Part shown: positions 10,780 through 20,357 of the stretch, in pieces | Numbering within the stretch: the first letter of the stretch is position 1 | Layout: the number at the start of each line of letters is the position of its first letter | Origin: Gari tellinella | Lineage: Eukaryota > Mollusca > Bivalvia > Cardiida > Psammobiidae | NCBI GenBank assembly: GCA_922989275.2 | Contig: OV277867.1 | Location: forward strand, 5,022,001 to 5,086,000 | Direction: 5' to 3' | DNA: 64,000 nucleotides | Made by a program: the position numbers and the translations under genes | Notes under the pieces: generated by a model | What the model saw: only the letters and a program-made list of their open reading frames with translations | Databases searched by the model: none | Told to the model about the DNA's origin: nothing

Positions 10780-10925
10780 TAGTGTGACATAGTGGGGGAA
10801 AGGTTATTCTTTTTCTATAAAAAGCGTTTATGCCAAAATCTTTATGTCCAATCCAACCTGTTTGGAGCATTATCAGACGCCTAGTAACTCAATGTTTTAT
10901 CAGGTTCTAAATGTTTGCATCTCAG
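10780..10925. mobile_element. Decayed family A copy
   Basis: Retains AGTGGGGGAAAGGTTATTC, a degenerate GGAGCATTATCAGACGCC arm and TTTGCATCTCAGG. No right end. Confidence 0.5.
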
Positions 10926-11036
10926 GTAAAAAATAGAAACTTTAAGTTTCTTTAAATCGTATAATTCTCTTTATTTCGTTTAGTTGCGCCATACATGTAT
11001 TATCCACACAATATTATGCTATACAGGTCTTTTTGT

Positions 11037-12302
11037 GTTGTTCTCTCTAAGAAGGATTTAGGTCCACTCAAAACCATGTCATGATTTATTTTGGCGATGA
11101 AGGGGTTAAAGAAATCACAAGTCAGTGCATGCTTTATAAAAATCAAAAGAAAAAGAAAAAAGATGGAAGTATCAAAATTTGGCGAAGAGTATCTGGGCGT
11201 CAATGGCGACCTTCCTACCTTGTCGTATTTCTGGGACTTAATTGTCATAGGGCATTGTGTCTATTTATTAGACCAAGATTATCCCCTCTGCCAAGAACTA
11301 AATGAAGGCAGGTCAGTGGTTTTGATCCCATGCGTTGCTTCGCAACGAATAAGAGAAGCCGAAATCATCTTCCTGAAAACATCATCATCTTATCTCATCA
11401 TCTCTCATCATTCATCGGCGCTATATGACCTATTTTGTGTCGCAGTGCGGTAAAACCCATCTCATTCATCAATACGAGTTCAAACTGTATGCATAATGGC
11501 CACCCAGTCTTACTCTCCATCTAGTCATTTTATTGTTAAGAACATGTAATAGCTTGGCTTACTGTAAAACTCATAACAAGAGTTGTTTCTCTTTAATTAT
11601 ATTTTCTTTGCTATGTTTTATCGTCTGGTTTAACCCTTTTACCGCCAAAATTTCGTCGACGCAAATATCTTCAGTCATGCTGCGTTATATTTATACGCCA
11701 TCTCTGAAGATGATCATATATTGGCGTGGCACTATTCGCCTGTCCGTCCGTTCGTCCGTTCGTTCGTCCGTCAACATTTTGTTTGTTCTGAGTTATTTCC
11801 AGTCAAAAGGATATTAATGAAACTTTACAAAAATGTTATATACATCAAGATCTGAAGCTGAGTCAAGTTTGAGGTTCATTCGAAGAGTCGTTACAAAGTT
11901 ATCTACCCTTGATGTACTCAGTTATACTATAACTTGAAGGCTGCCAGTTGGCGCATTATGTACCCTTTGCGGTTCTCTCGCTTAACTTTGAAACGACATT
12001 GCAGACAATGAAATTGAAGCAGACGACAATGAAACGGCGAAGGAGTAAAACTATCACGAACAATTTGGCAGTGAAATGGTTAACAGTTGAACTTACTACA
12101 ATGTAAAAGACGTCATTCACAAAATAGTTCTTGCTATAACAATTACTTCCAAGGCAAACATTTTTGAGCCAGATCAGACACCTGGTAATCTGATGTCAGA
12201 CAATGCTTCAAACTAGTTGTAGCAGATTGAAATAAATCCTCAAAATTGTGTTTAAAAACTTATAAATATCTTGATTGCGTTTGTTTTAAAATCTACCTTC
12301 GT
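11037..12302. other. Spacer with a family B-like element and a fragment of family I
   Basis: Family B-like outer parts lie at 11630-11680 (CCCTTTTACCGCCAAAATTTCG) and 11990-12085 (GAAGCAGACGACAATGAAAC, GTGAAATGGTTAA). Between them is a family I-like fragment, 11690-11960, with the tandem CGTCCGTTCGTCCGTTCGTT and CTACCCTTGATGTACTC. A decayed type I core lies at 12140-12230. Open frames at 11091-11453 look spurious. Confidence 0.5.
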
Positions 12303-12495
12303 TTAACTCTTTCCTCCCTTAAACTTTAAATGGACAATTCCAGTTTCCATTTTTGTCTAGTCCATTTCTGACTTTTAAGGGTTGTTTTTGTCAATGTTTG
12401 GCATTATGACAAACAGTGAAAACCCTGAGCAGAGGGCTCCTTTCGGAGCCCTCTGATCTAGGTCTTCATTGTTTGCATAGGACATGTGTGCTATA
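12303..12495. mobile_element. MITE family F, copy 2 (reverse)
   Basis: TTAACTCTTTCCTCCC, TGGACAATTCCAGTTTCC, GTCTAGTCCATTTCTGAC, then a type I core GACAAACAGTGAAAACCC, GAGGGCTCCTTTCGGAGCCCTC. The other TTAA end is missing. Confidence 0.65.
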
Positions 12496-12878
12496 TGTGA
12501 TCTTTTCAATCGAGCCTGCAGTTTGGTCACCACAACTTGAATAAAAGTACCTATAACTACTAAATCGAACAAAACCGAGGGATTTTTTGCAAATATGACC
12601 AACTTCGCAGGGACAAAAATGTACTTCAAACATATTAAAAAATAAAAATATATACCTCACGCCACCATCTTATGTTTTATCTGTAAATGCTGCGTGTAAT
12701 TTACCCCCAATTTAGCTCGAGTTAGAAGTTTATACTGTTATAAAAAACAACACAAAAGCTTAACCGCTACACGCGTACGAGTAAGATATCGGGTAACACG
12801 TTATTTTGCGAAATTTCGCAAGACCCCAATCCCTATAATCTACGTTCCTGATTGTATTACATCGCTTTTCAGTTCATC
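12496..12878. other. Spacer, no feature recognised
   Basis: AT-rich. Frames open on the minus strand up to 84 codons but without any recognisable domain. Confidence 0.4.
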
Positions 12879-13130
12879 TTAACTCTTTCATGATCAAGTT
12901 ATTCGGGAGATGTTTACCCCTTCACCGCTTTATTGTCGCCTGCTTCAGTATTGTTGTCTGCAAAATACGTTTCAAAGTTAGATTGAAGGTTGTATGACTT
13001 AATATATAGATATCGATAAGAGTGTCAAACAGTTTGGGTCCTGATCAGACGCTGCGTTACGCGGCGTCTGATTAGGACTCAAACTGATTGCTATTGCGCT
13101 TTTAAGCGTCATTGAGAAAGAAGGGGTTAA
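12879..13130. mobile_element. MITE family B variant (TTAACTCTTTCATGATC end)
   Basis: TTAA at both ends (12879 and 13127). Left: TTAACTCTTTCATGATCAAG, TACCCCTTCACCGC, TTGTTGTCTGCAAAATACG. Core: CAAACAGTTTGGGTCC, TGATCAGACGCTGCG and mirror. Other copies: 18654-18898, 24699-24928, 27806-28545 and one entering the right edge at 63866. Confidence 0.7.
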
Positions 13131-13997
13131 CATAACGATTTTTCCCATGTAAAAACAGTTTGAAAAGATGTTCGATGCCCCGCTCATGTGACCATGACCT
13201 CTAAATGACCTTAACCTTTGTCTGATATGACTTGATCTGTACAGAGACCAAGAACTCTTGAGTTGGATACACATGCCAAGTATGACGTCTCTATCACATG
13301 TATTTCCAGAGTTCTTGCAAAGGCTAAAGATCAGCCTGTTTGACCTTAAATGACCTTGACCTTTATCGGCAATTATTCAAGTTGAATTGAGCTCAATGGC
13401 GTCGTTGGTTAAGTACACATGCCAACTATGAAGTCTCTTTTACATGTAGTTTTAAAGTAATGGTCAATGTTTAAGTTGTAGATATACAGACAGACAAACA
13501 CGCAGACAGGACAAAAACAATACGCTCTGGCTAAGTCGCGCTGCAGCATAATATTTTCTGTAGACGACATTTTAGAAATAAAGACAAGAAATGGATCGAT
13601 CCTTCCCCTGATGTAACAGTGTCATTCATTTTAAAATTCATTTTAGTCATTCTAGCTTATCAAACCATACTACGAGTATCAGACAGTCTTGGGTTCTGTC
13701 AGGTGCTACGTCTGTTTTCAAATTCTAGTGTAGTAGCGACTAGCACGGGAGAAGTATTAACAGTTTTGCGAATACAACATTTGTGTTTCAGCTAAATTGA
13801 CACATATACTTTGAAATATTTAAGCAGGCAATATTTAGGCAAAGACAAAAAAAGTATCTTCTGAAGATACCTTTGCATAAAGTGTATGATCATACTATAT
13901 TCACCAAACACTGTACTATTACATGTATTTGCTTATATCCCTTATCGGCACTCCTTTGTCTTCTATAATTCTTTCGCAGCCAATGTATTTCGTCTGC
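13131..13997. other. Spacer with TGACCTTGACCT-type motifs
   Basis: 13180-13460 carries two diverged copies of a block with TGACCATGACCTCTAAATGACC and ACACATGCCAAGTATGACGTCTCT versus GACCTTAAATGACCTTGACC and ACACATGCCAACTATGAAGTCTC, about 140 bp apart. This resembles the internal repeats of family I. The remainder shows nothing recognisable. Confidence 0.45.
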
Positions 13998-13999
13998 TT

Positions 14000-14212
14000 A
14001 ATAACCCTCTCACCGTCAAAACATCGTCTACATTGGTAGTGTCGTCTGCAATATGTTGAAAGTCATCTTTAAGGCTGTTTTGACTGTAGAAATATCAATA
14101 CGAGTGTCAAACAGTTTGGATCCTAATCAGGACCCACTTTACGCGACATCTGATCGGGGTCCAAACTGTTTTCAAAGTCGCGTTTTGGCGCCGTTAGCAG
14201 CGAAATAATTAG
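14000..14212. mobile_element. MITE family B copy
   Basis: Shows the family B left end best: ACCCTCTCACCGTCAAAACATC, ACATTGGTAGTGTCGTCTGC. The core is imperfect (GGATCCTAATCAGGACCCAC). The right part is AGTCGCGTTTTGGCGCCGTT, AGCGAAATAATTA. Confidence 0.65.
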
Positions 14213-14711
14213 CTCTAAGACCGTTGAATGCACGTTTTGTCAAATTTTCAAAACGATTGACTGAGAACAAATATGAGTCTAATTACAATCCAAATATTTC
14301 AAAATTATAAAATGATTAAATACTAGTAAGCCAAATACCATAGTCAAAATGTCTGCTACAATATACATGTAGTGCGTATCCGGTCCGTATGAAGTCCATC
14401 AAACCGTCCCACTCTAGAACTACACTTACATGCAGATAGTCATTCTTCATAGAAGGTCATGCATGCTACTACATATATCATGTATTGAATATATGAATAC
14501 ATATTATTTATGAATACTATATTATAGTACAAATATTTATGAATACTAATGCCTTATATTTTGACAAGCTGAAGCATATAACAGACTGAAAGGAAACCAG
14601 CAGAAAACTTCTAACGGGGCTTTGAGAATTTCAGTCTGCTATAAGCAATCACCTGTCTGAAATAGTGAAATAAACTATGCGAAAAAGACAGAAATGCCAT
14701 AAAACAAGCAC
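14213..14711. other. Sequence downstream of the copy A stop codon
   Basis: On the minus strand this is the likely 3' untranslated region. It contains a decayed type II hairpin (14585-14655, with AGCAGACTGAAATTCTC). I see no AATAAA on the minus strand near the stop, so the polyadenylation site was not located. Confidence 0.4.
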
Positions 14712-15826
14712 TCAACCAAAATAAATAGTCATAAGTTCTACTATATCACCGCGGCACATAGGGCAGTCCTTAAGTGTGGGTGAGCAGTCTCTGCACGACA
14801 CGGCGTGTCTACACGGTAAAATCACCTGCTGCACCGGCTTCTCCATACATATTTTACACAACCACTCGTCGTTCAAGTCATCAATACTGTCAGATTCCGT
14901 CGTATTTGATGCCGGAGTAACCTTGATAGCCGGTGTCGGAGTAACCTTCTTGGCTGGTGTCGTTGTACTCCTGGTGGCTGGTGTTGGAGAACCCCTGACA
15001 CCTGGTGTTTCGTTTACGTTAAGCGTTTGTTTCGGAGTACCTGTATGTGGGATTTTCAAATTATTGCGTTCATTAGACAACGTCGGCGTTGGAGTCGGGC
15101 TGATAGCGTATGGAGTGGTAAAATCACCAGTTTCGTGATATAGTGTCAGCGCTGGTGCTGGGGTTTTGGGGTATGGATTATTAAAGCCTGTGGTGTCGCG
15201 AAATGACGCTGTGTTTGATGCCGCCTGGGTATCTCGATTTGGTGTGTTCAAATACGTATGTTCGTCTATTGGGACTGGCTTTGGCGTCGGAGTACCAGGA
15301 TTTGGTATAGTCACATCACCAGTTTCGTGATATAGCGTCAGTCTTGGTGCTGGCGTACTTGGAATAGGGTTGTTTAAACCTGTAGTGTCACGAAAAGACG
15401 ATTGATTTGATGCCGGAGTACTTTGGTTTGGAGTGTTCAAATAATTACGTTCGTTAATTGGCCCCGGCGTTGGTGCAGGAGGACCGGAGTTTGGGGTGGT
15501 CACGTCACCAGTTTCGTGATATAACGTCAGTGTTGGCGCCGGGGTACTTGGGTATGGGATATTCGAACCTGTGCTTTCGTGAAATGGCGTCGGATTTGAT
15601 GATGAAGTACCTGGATGGAGCGTGTTCAGTTCATTACGTTCGTTAATTGGATCCGGCCTTGGAACAGGAGTGCCGGGTATCGGAGTGGTAAAATCATTGG
15701 TCTCGTGGTATAACGTCAGTCTTGGTGCAGGAGTACTTGGGTGTGGGTGGTTCAATTGATCATTTCCTCCATGATCTAAGGTCGGCCTCGGTGCAGGAGT
15801 AGCACGGGAAGCTCTTTTTGGTATAC
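14712..15826 (-). CDS. RING-finger protein copy A, last exon
   Basis: Minus-strand exon of 1115 bp ending in TGA at 14714-14712. The acceptor TATCCCTTGTTTAG lies at 15827-15840, and the exon starts with two bases finishing a codon, as in copy B. The first 300 or so residues are Pro/Thr/Asn-rich and made of four tandem repeats (separate entry), then a TPA-rich linker. The C-terminal 48 residues form a C3HC4 RING (C-K-I-C, P-C-R-H-A-V-S-C, C-P-M-C) ending M-T-I-Y-F-G. The spacing is identical to IAP-type RINGs, so ubiquitin transfer is the likely activity. Copy B lacks the whole repeat region. The phase here does not match the donor of the only upstream copy A exon found (18032), so an exon is missing from this model or the gene is damaged. 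A nested MITE begins 22 bp upstream of the acceptor. Confidence 0.8.
15000..15719 (-). repeat. In-frame 189-bp tandem repeat within the RING exon
   Basis: Four units of 63, 63, 64 and about 50 residues each begin L-T-L-Y-H-E-T. They continue with T-T-P, a P-x-P-x-P run, I-N-E-R-N, L-N-T-P, F-R-D-T-T-G and N-N-P-x-P-S-T-P-A-P. The units have drifted in sequence but kept the reading frame, apart from a one-codon insertion in unit 3. A further half unit precedes the first. The composition suggests a disordered spacer ahead of the RING. Confidence 0.85.
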
Positions 15827-15848
15827 CTAAACAAGGGATATAGGCAGG

Positions 15849-16268
15849 TACAGTAAAACTTCTCTATGACGACCATTCAATTGTGTTGAATATTAGGTGT
15901 TTAAAGTAAGGTGACTGCTTTAAGCAACGTGACAGAAAAGCAAAAAGCTCCATATACAGTAAAACCTCTCTATTACGACCACTAATTTGTGTTAATTATT
16001 AGGTGTTTCTGACTGGTGACTGCTTAAAGCAAGGTGACAGTAAGACAGAAAGCTCCTGTATGGGCTTTCTGTTTTACTGTCACCTTGCTTTAAGCTGTTA
16101 CCTGTATTCAATACACTCAATTAGCCTTCTTTTTAGTGTCCGTAATAGAGAGGTTTTACTGTATAGGAGATTTCTGATTTACTGTCACATTGATATAAGC
16201 TGTCACCTGTCTTTCATGCAATGAATTAGCCTTCTATTACTCGGTTGCTATACAGAGGTTTTACTGTA
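15849..16268. mobile_element. MITE family O, copy 2, interrupted by copy 3
   Basis: Outer element with TACAGTAAAACTTCTCTATG at the left and CAGAGGTTTTACTGTA at the right. Its type II core is split at the tip (AAAAGCTCCATA / TAGGAG) by a second, complete family O element. Confidence 0.8.
15955..16163. mobile_element. MITE family O, copy 3, nested in copy 2
   Basis: Ends TACAGTAAAACCTCTCTATT and AGAGAGGTTTTACTGTA. The near-perfect type II core is GCTTAAAGCAAGGTGACAG, GACAGAAAGCTCCTGT and mirror. It is inserted at a TA in the middle of the outer element's palindrome. Confidence 0.85.
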
Positions 16269-16803
16269 TTCATTTTCAATAATATTCGTTTTAACAACTA
16301 CTTTATTTGCAGTGTTCGCTTCTTACACTTACGTTAATCTAGTCCAATTTTACTATTGAAGGTTATTAATGATATATTTAAAAAGAAAAAACAAACCACC
16401 CAGTCACTATTCATAGGGCTACATGTACAAGAAAAGCTCCCTGATCTGGATATTCCCTATTTGCAACAAATAATGTACTATTTACGTACAATGCTTGTAA
16501 TGGACACGCATATTAGTCACTAGGTTAAAATTCAATATATGCAGCAGACGACCATTGATTAAAGCAGATGACGTCATGGCAGTTAATGGGTTCAAGATCC
16601 CATACTTTTTTTTCATGGTGGTCGCTTACGACAAGTTGTACTGTATCATCAAACACGTATACATACTGGCTATGATTGTGTTCCCGCGTCTTAACGAGTG
16701 GACTACGGTGGGATTCCAAACCCTGGTCTCCTCCTGATACGACAAAAACCAACAGTATCATGTGTAAATATTGCAGTTTGCATTCAAACGGAACACACGC
16801 AGA
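16269..16803. other. Intron-like sequence with an unsupported open frame
   Basis: A minus-strand frame at about 16630-16733 is open (…Y-V-Y-V-F-D-D-T-V-Q-L-V) and has AG and GT borders. It fits neither neighbouring exon in phase, and its far end is family B-like (GCCATGACGTCATCTGC). Not called as an exon. Confidence 0.35.
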
Positions 16804-17055
16804 TACAGTGGAGAAAACGTTATTCTTTCCCAATAAACGCGTTTACGCTAAATCTATTATTTCCATTGCAAACAGTTTGGAGCCAGATCAGACGCCGGGT
16901 TACCCGGCGTCTGATCAGGCTCCATACTGTTTGCCACTCAGATTAAAAAACAATAATTAGAAATGTCAAACAAATGTTAATTTCCTACATTTAGCGATTT
17001 GCGTTTGCGTTTCGTTTGCGTTTAAACGGGAAGGAATAACGTATTCTCCACTGTG
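16804..17055. mobile_element. MITE family A, copy 5
   Basis: TACAGTGGAGAAAACGTTAT at the left; the right end is ACGTATTCTCCACTG followed by TG rather than TA. The core is GGAGCCAGATCAGACGCCGGG with a near-perfect mirror. Confidence 0.85.
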
Positions 17056-17639
17056 CTCTTCATTGTGGTAAAAAGTTAGACAGAGAGTTTCTTGGAAACG
17101 TTTTTCGATTGTTTTCAGTTGATTGTCAAACAGATACACACGGCCTGGTCCCAAGGTTATAAATCGTTTGAGTTGAGTCTGAGGTCGTTCTGAAGCATTT
17201 GATTTGTCAGATTTGAGCAGAAGCTCAGATCTGACCAATCGAATGCTTGAGAACGGCTTGTCTAGCCTTTGACTATAAACTGTTTGCAACAAGCAACCAT
17301 TTTTGTCTACGGCGTATATTATATCGCATAAAGATACATGTCTCCTCAAAAGTCTGCTTCTATTTATTTCCTAAACTGTTCTCTTACTATTCGCGTTGAG
17401 TTAAACAGTTCTCCAAATGGAACAATAAACCGTGTCGATGTCACGATCTGGTATCGTTTAAAAAAAGAGTTTCCCCACCCAACCTACACTCAAAACAGTC
17501 CGCGAAACTATCATGCATAACTATATACATGTAACTACCATAAAAACTTAAAAAGTCCTAAAAACTGGGACACCGGTTGGAACGGCTGTAATTATCATAG
17601 AAATTGAACAAATTGCTTCTGTCACACAGTAGTTTGTCC
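17056..17639. other. Spacer with a family G inverted repeat
   Basis: 17146-17262 matches the family G palindrome of 60278-60424 (CCAAGGTTATAAATCGTTTG, TTCTGAAGCATTTGAT and mirror). This explains the long minus-strand open frame there. The rest is unrecognised. Confidence 0.5.
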
Positions 17640-17656
17640 AAAAGTTGCAAACTGAA

Positions 17657-17725
17657 TGGCAAACAGTGCAGACCCTGATCAGACTTCTCCATCTGGAGAA
17701 GTCTGATCAGGGTCTGCACTGTTTT
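17657..17725. repeat. Stand-alone type I palindromic core
   Basis: GCAAACAGTGCAGACCC, TGATCAGACTTCTCC and a perfect mirror. The tip block CTTCTCC differs from every other core in the window. No convincing transposon ends are visible around it. Confidence 0.75.
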
Positions 17726-17775
17726 CTCAGGCCTGTCTTTTCCAATAGTTAGGATTGTCAAAACGTCTGAGAAAA

Positions 17776-18026
17776 TACAGTGGAGAAAACGTTATTCTTT
17801 CCCGTTTAAACGCAAACGAAACGCAAATGCAAAGCACTAAAACGTATAAAATGACAACTTTTTAATAAATCTGAGAATTTGTTTTAATCAGAGTGGCAAA
17901 CAGTTTGGAGCCCGATCAGACGCCGGGTTAGCCGGCGTCTGATCTGGCTCCAAATTGTTTGCATTGGAAATAACAGTTTTAGCGTAAACGCGTTTATCGG
18001 GAAAGAATAACGTTTTCTCCTCTGTA
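17776..18026. mobile_element. MITE family A, copy 6, abutting a splice donor
   Basis: TACAGTGGAGAAAACGTTAT to CGTTTTCTCCTCTGTA. The end bearing TAAACGCGTTTATCGGG faces the exon at 18032-18259 and stops five bases from it. Confidence 0.85.
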
Positions 18027-18031
18027 CATAC

Positions 18032-18259
18032 TCGTATGGCAGTGCTCTGTAGCAAAAACTCAAATTCCTCGTCATTTAGACAGTCATCCGCGTTTACCCC
18101 GGGTGGTAGCTTTGGGGCGGGCTGCTGATGGTGCTGTTGGTGCAATTGTTGCAATGAAGGGTAGATCGATTGAGGGCTCGAACCTATCGTGGCCTGGCCC
18201 CAATTGTACTGCTGACCGCTGCCATCGTGTCTGGTCGCATGGACATTTGGATTGTGACT
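18032..18259 (-). CDS. RING-finger protein copy A, upstream exon
   Basis: Minus-strand exon of 228 bp (76 codons, phase 0 at both ends). The acceptor TATTTCATAACAG is at 18260 upward and the donor GTATGT at 18031 downward. It encodes S-H-N-P-N-V-H-A-T-R-H-D, a Gln/His-rich run (L-Q-Q-L-H-Q-Q-H-H-Q-Q), L-P-P-G-V, D-D-C-L-N-D-E-E-F-E-F and L-L-Q-S-T-A-I-R. The last 30 residues match the copy B exon at 3074-3278. In-frame TAA immediately before the acceptor fixes the 5' border. The phase 0 donor conflicts with the RING exon, which needs a phase 1 partner. The exon is closely bracketed by two inverted family A MITEs, whose termini supply part of the pyrimidine tract. Confidence 0.7.
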
Positions 18260-18270
18260 CTGTTATGAAA

Positions 18271-18507
18271 TACAGTGGAGAAAAACGTTATTCTTTCCCA
18301 ATAAACGCGTTTACGCTAAAACTATTATTTCTATTACAAACAGTTTTGAGCCAGATCAGACGCCGGGTAACCCGGCGTCTGATCAGGCTCAAAACTGTTT
18401 GCCACCAAGATAAACATGAATTATCAGAATTGTCCAAAAGTTGTCCTTTTCTACGTTTTAGTGTTTTGCGTTTGCGTACGGGAAAGAATAACGTTTTCTC
18501 CACTGTA
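18271..18507. mobile_element. MITE family A, copy 7, abutting a splice acceptor
   Basis: TACAGTGGAGAAAAACGTTA at the left, CGTTTTCTCCACTGTA at the right. It is in inverted orientation relative to copy 6, so both CGCGTTTA-bearing ends face the exon between them. The right sub-terminal block is shortened (GCGTTTGCGTACGGGAAAG). Confidence 0.85.
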
Positions 18508-18653
18508 AAATCTGAGATACTGAAATTCGTAGTTACAGTACTTTGATTAAATATATCTGTGCTTAAATACAAGTAAGTGTTAAACAAACATGTCTACATA
18601 CACAGAAAACCATCTTTTTCATGCAGGTTCTATATTACAAGTCGTCTTATAGT

Positions 18654-18898
18654 TAACCTTTCACTCTCAATGACGCAAACAAGCGCATTTGCAAACATTT
18701 TTTATCCTGATCAGACACCGCGTAACGCGGCGTCTGATCAGGATCAAAACTGTTTGCCACTTGTTTTGGAATTACGCCAGTTATACTGTCTTAAATCTAA
18801 CTTTGTAACGATATTGTAGACAACAATATTGAAGCACACGACAATATGGCGGTGAAGGGGTAAACACCTCAAGATCAATTTGATCATGAGTGAGTTAA
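18654..18898. mobile_element. MITE family B variant (reverse)
   Basis: GTTAACCTTTCACTCTCAATG to TTTGATCATGAGTGAGTTAA with a type I core (ATCCTGATCAGACACCGCG and mirror). Confidence 0.7.
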
Positions 18899-19251
18899 GA
18901 ACTATACATGTCTCTTTTATAGCGGAGAAGATGCAAACCACAATGCAATTCAGGAAATGAGCACAGTTTGAAAAACGTTGGAGATGTACATTTAGTTCCA
19001 AGTGGTTGGCAAAAGGTTTGGTGCCCGATCTGACCCGGCGATTTATCTGGCTCGAAAATGTTTGCAATGAAAATGTTACTCTTTTGACTAACTAGTTTAT
19101 TAGCAATATATAACATCTCCAGCATAGAATATCCATATTTAGCTATGCAAGTACAGAGCTAAGGTTTTAATTATTCTGCCTATAGTAACTTTGTTGGGAT
19201 GGGTTTTTTTTTCGATATTGAAGTGTTCAATTAGAATATTTCATTTTCTTT
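18899..19251. other. Spacer with a decayed core
   Basis: A ruined family A core lies at about 19007-19065 (GGCAAAAGGTTTGGTGCCCG...GGCTCGAAAATGTTTGC). Nothing else recognised. Confidence 0.4.
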
Positions 19252-19503
19252 TTAATTTTTTACCTGATATCCTATTTTATGTATTGAAGATATGTAACTA
19301 CTTAAAGCAGGTTGAAAGTAAAGCAAAATGCGCCTTAAGGCGCATTCTGCTTTACTTTCAGCCTGCTTTAAGCTATCATGTGCTGGAATATAGAAAATAT
19401 TCTCTATAATATATATTCATGACTGATTAAATTGGAACTATAATCTTCAACGGAGGAATAAATAATATTCGCTAAAAGGCGCTTCTATGGTGGAAAGGGT
19501 TAA
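19252..19503. mobile_element. MITE family D, copy 2
   Basis: Decayed left end TTAATTTTTTACCTGAT, right end GGAAAGGGTTAA, perfect type II palindrome (CAAAATGCGCCTTAAGGCGC tip). Confidence 0.75.
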
Positions 19504-20357
19504 AAAAATGTTAAGTTTATGTTGATATTAGTGTTATTATTTACGAACGTGTAAATTCTGATAAGATAGCTTAGTGGAGAGCACTCCAATAATGGTCAAC
19601 ACTGTTTGTAGAGCATGCCTGTTTCGAGCTAGTATAGAAAGGTTTGACTTCTATCTCTAATGTTGAACATATATTTATTTTATAATGCATGTAAATACAA
19701 GTTTTGTGAACAGTATATAGATTAACTTTAGAATGAGAACGAAAGCCAAAGCTTATTTGGTTCTTGTCATAGACAGAAATACTATCACGACTAACATATA
19801 GATCTAGTACTAGTATTATTTAAAGCAGTATTTGAACTTGATATCGTTCAAATCGGTGCATAATACATTTGCCAATTTAACAAAGTATAAAAATAATAGT
19901 AGAAAAAAACACTGTTATCCCTTTACTGCCATACCCAAATACACAGGCATTTTCAATCAGTTAAATTCTAGCTTTTTAGGTGTTCCACATTCTATTAATT
20001 CTGATCAGTTGTTGAATAGATCCAGTTCGGTGTCTGGTCAAGATCTAGCTTTTTGACGCTTGTCGACAATACTTTTTTATGTCAATTGTCGAGTTGTCAA
20101 TTGTTTGAAGAGGACATTGTGCTTTATTATTAGCACAAGCGTGTTTATCAGGAAAGGAAACTGTATCAATATCAACATGCAGCTGCTTCACTATATGATG
20201 CCTTACATTCCACTCAACTCAGCAGTGCAAATGTAAAACATATTCGAACAACGCTATTATATTAGCAGCGCCGGAATACAAAGGTGATGATTTCTCAGTC
20301 ATTTATGTTTTATGTTTCGTATACATGTACATAGTTTAGTACATAACTACATTGTTG
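19504..20357. other. Spacer, no feature recognised
   Basis: AT-rich. One open frame of 74 codons at 19832-20056 without domain signal. Confidence 0.4.

Larger units (their letters stand above)
8686..11036. repeat. Distant inverted repeat pair (arms 8686-8808 and 10915-11036)
   Basis: The arms share ACATGTATGGCGCAACTAAA, CGAAATAAAGAGAATTATAC and AAAAAGACCTGTATA in opposite orientation with few mismatches. They enclose about 2.1 kb that holds other MITEs (9511, 10237, 10466) but no coding frame I can recognise. This could be the terminal repeats of a gutted DNA element or two copies of one repeat in opposite orientation. Confidence 0.6.

Noticed and set aside
11091..11453. 120-codon plus-strand frame starting M-A-M-K-G-L-K-K-S
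   Set aside because: No domain, no splice or codon signal, and it lies in MITE debris.
16525..16833. Minus-strand open frame with Y-V-Y-V-F-D-D, considered as a middle exon of RING copy A
   Set aside because: None of its possible acceptor/donor pairs gives a length that links the phase 0 donor at 18032 to the phase 1 acceptor at 15826, and its end is family B-like MITE sequence.
16966..17349. 127-codon minus-strand frame with V-Y-L-F-D-N
   Set aside because: Mostly explained by a family G inverted repeat (17146-17262) and the end of MITE A5; no splice context supports it.
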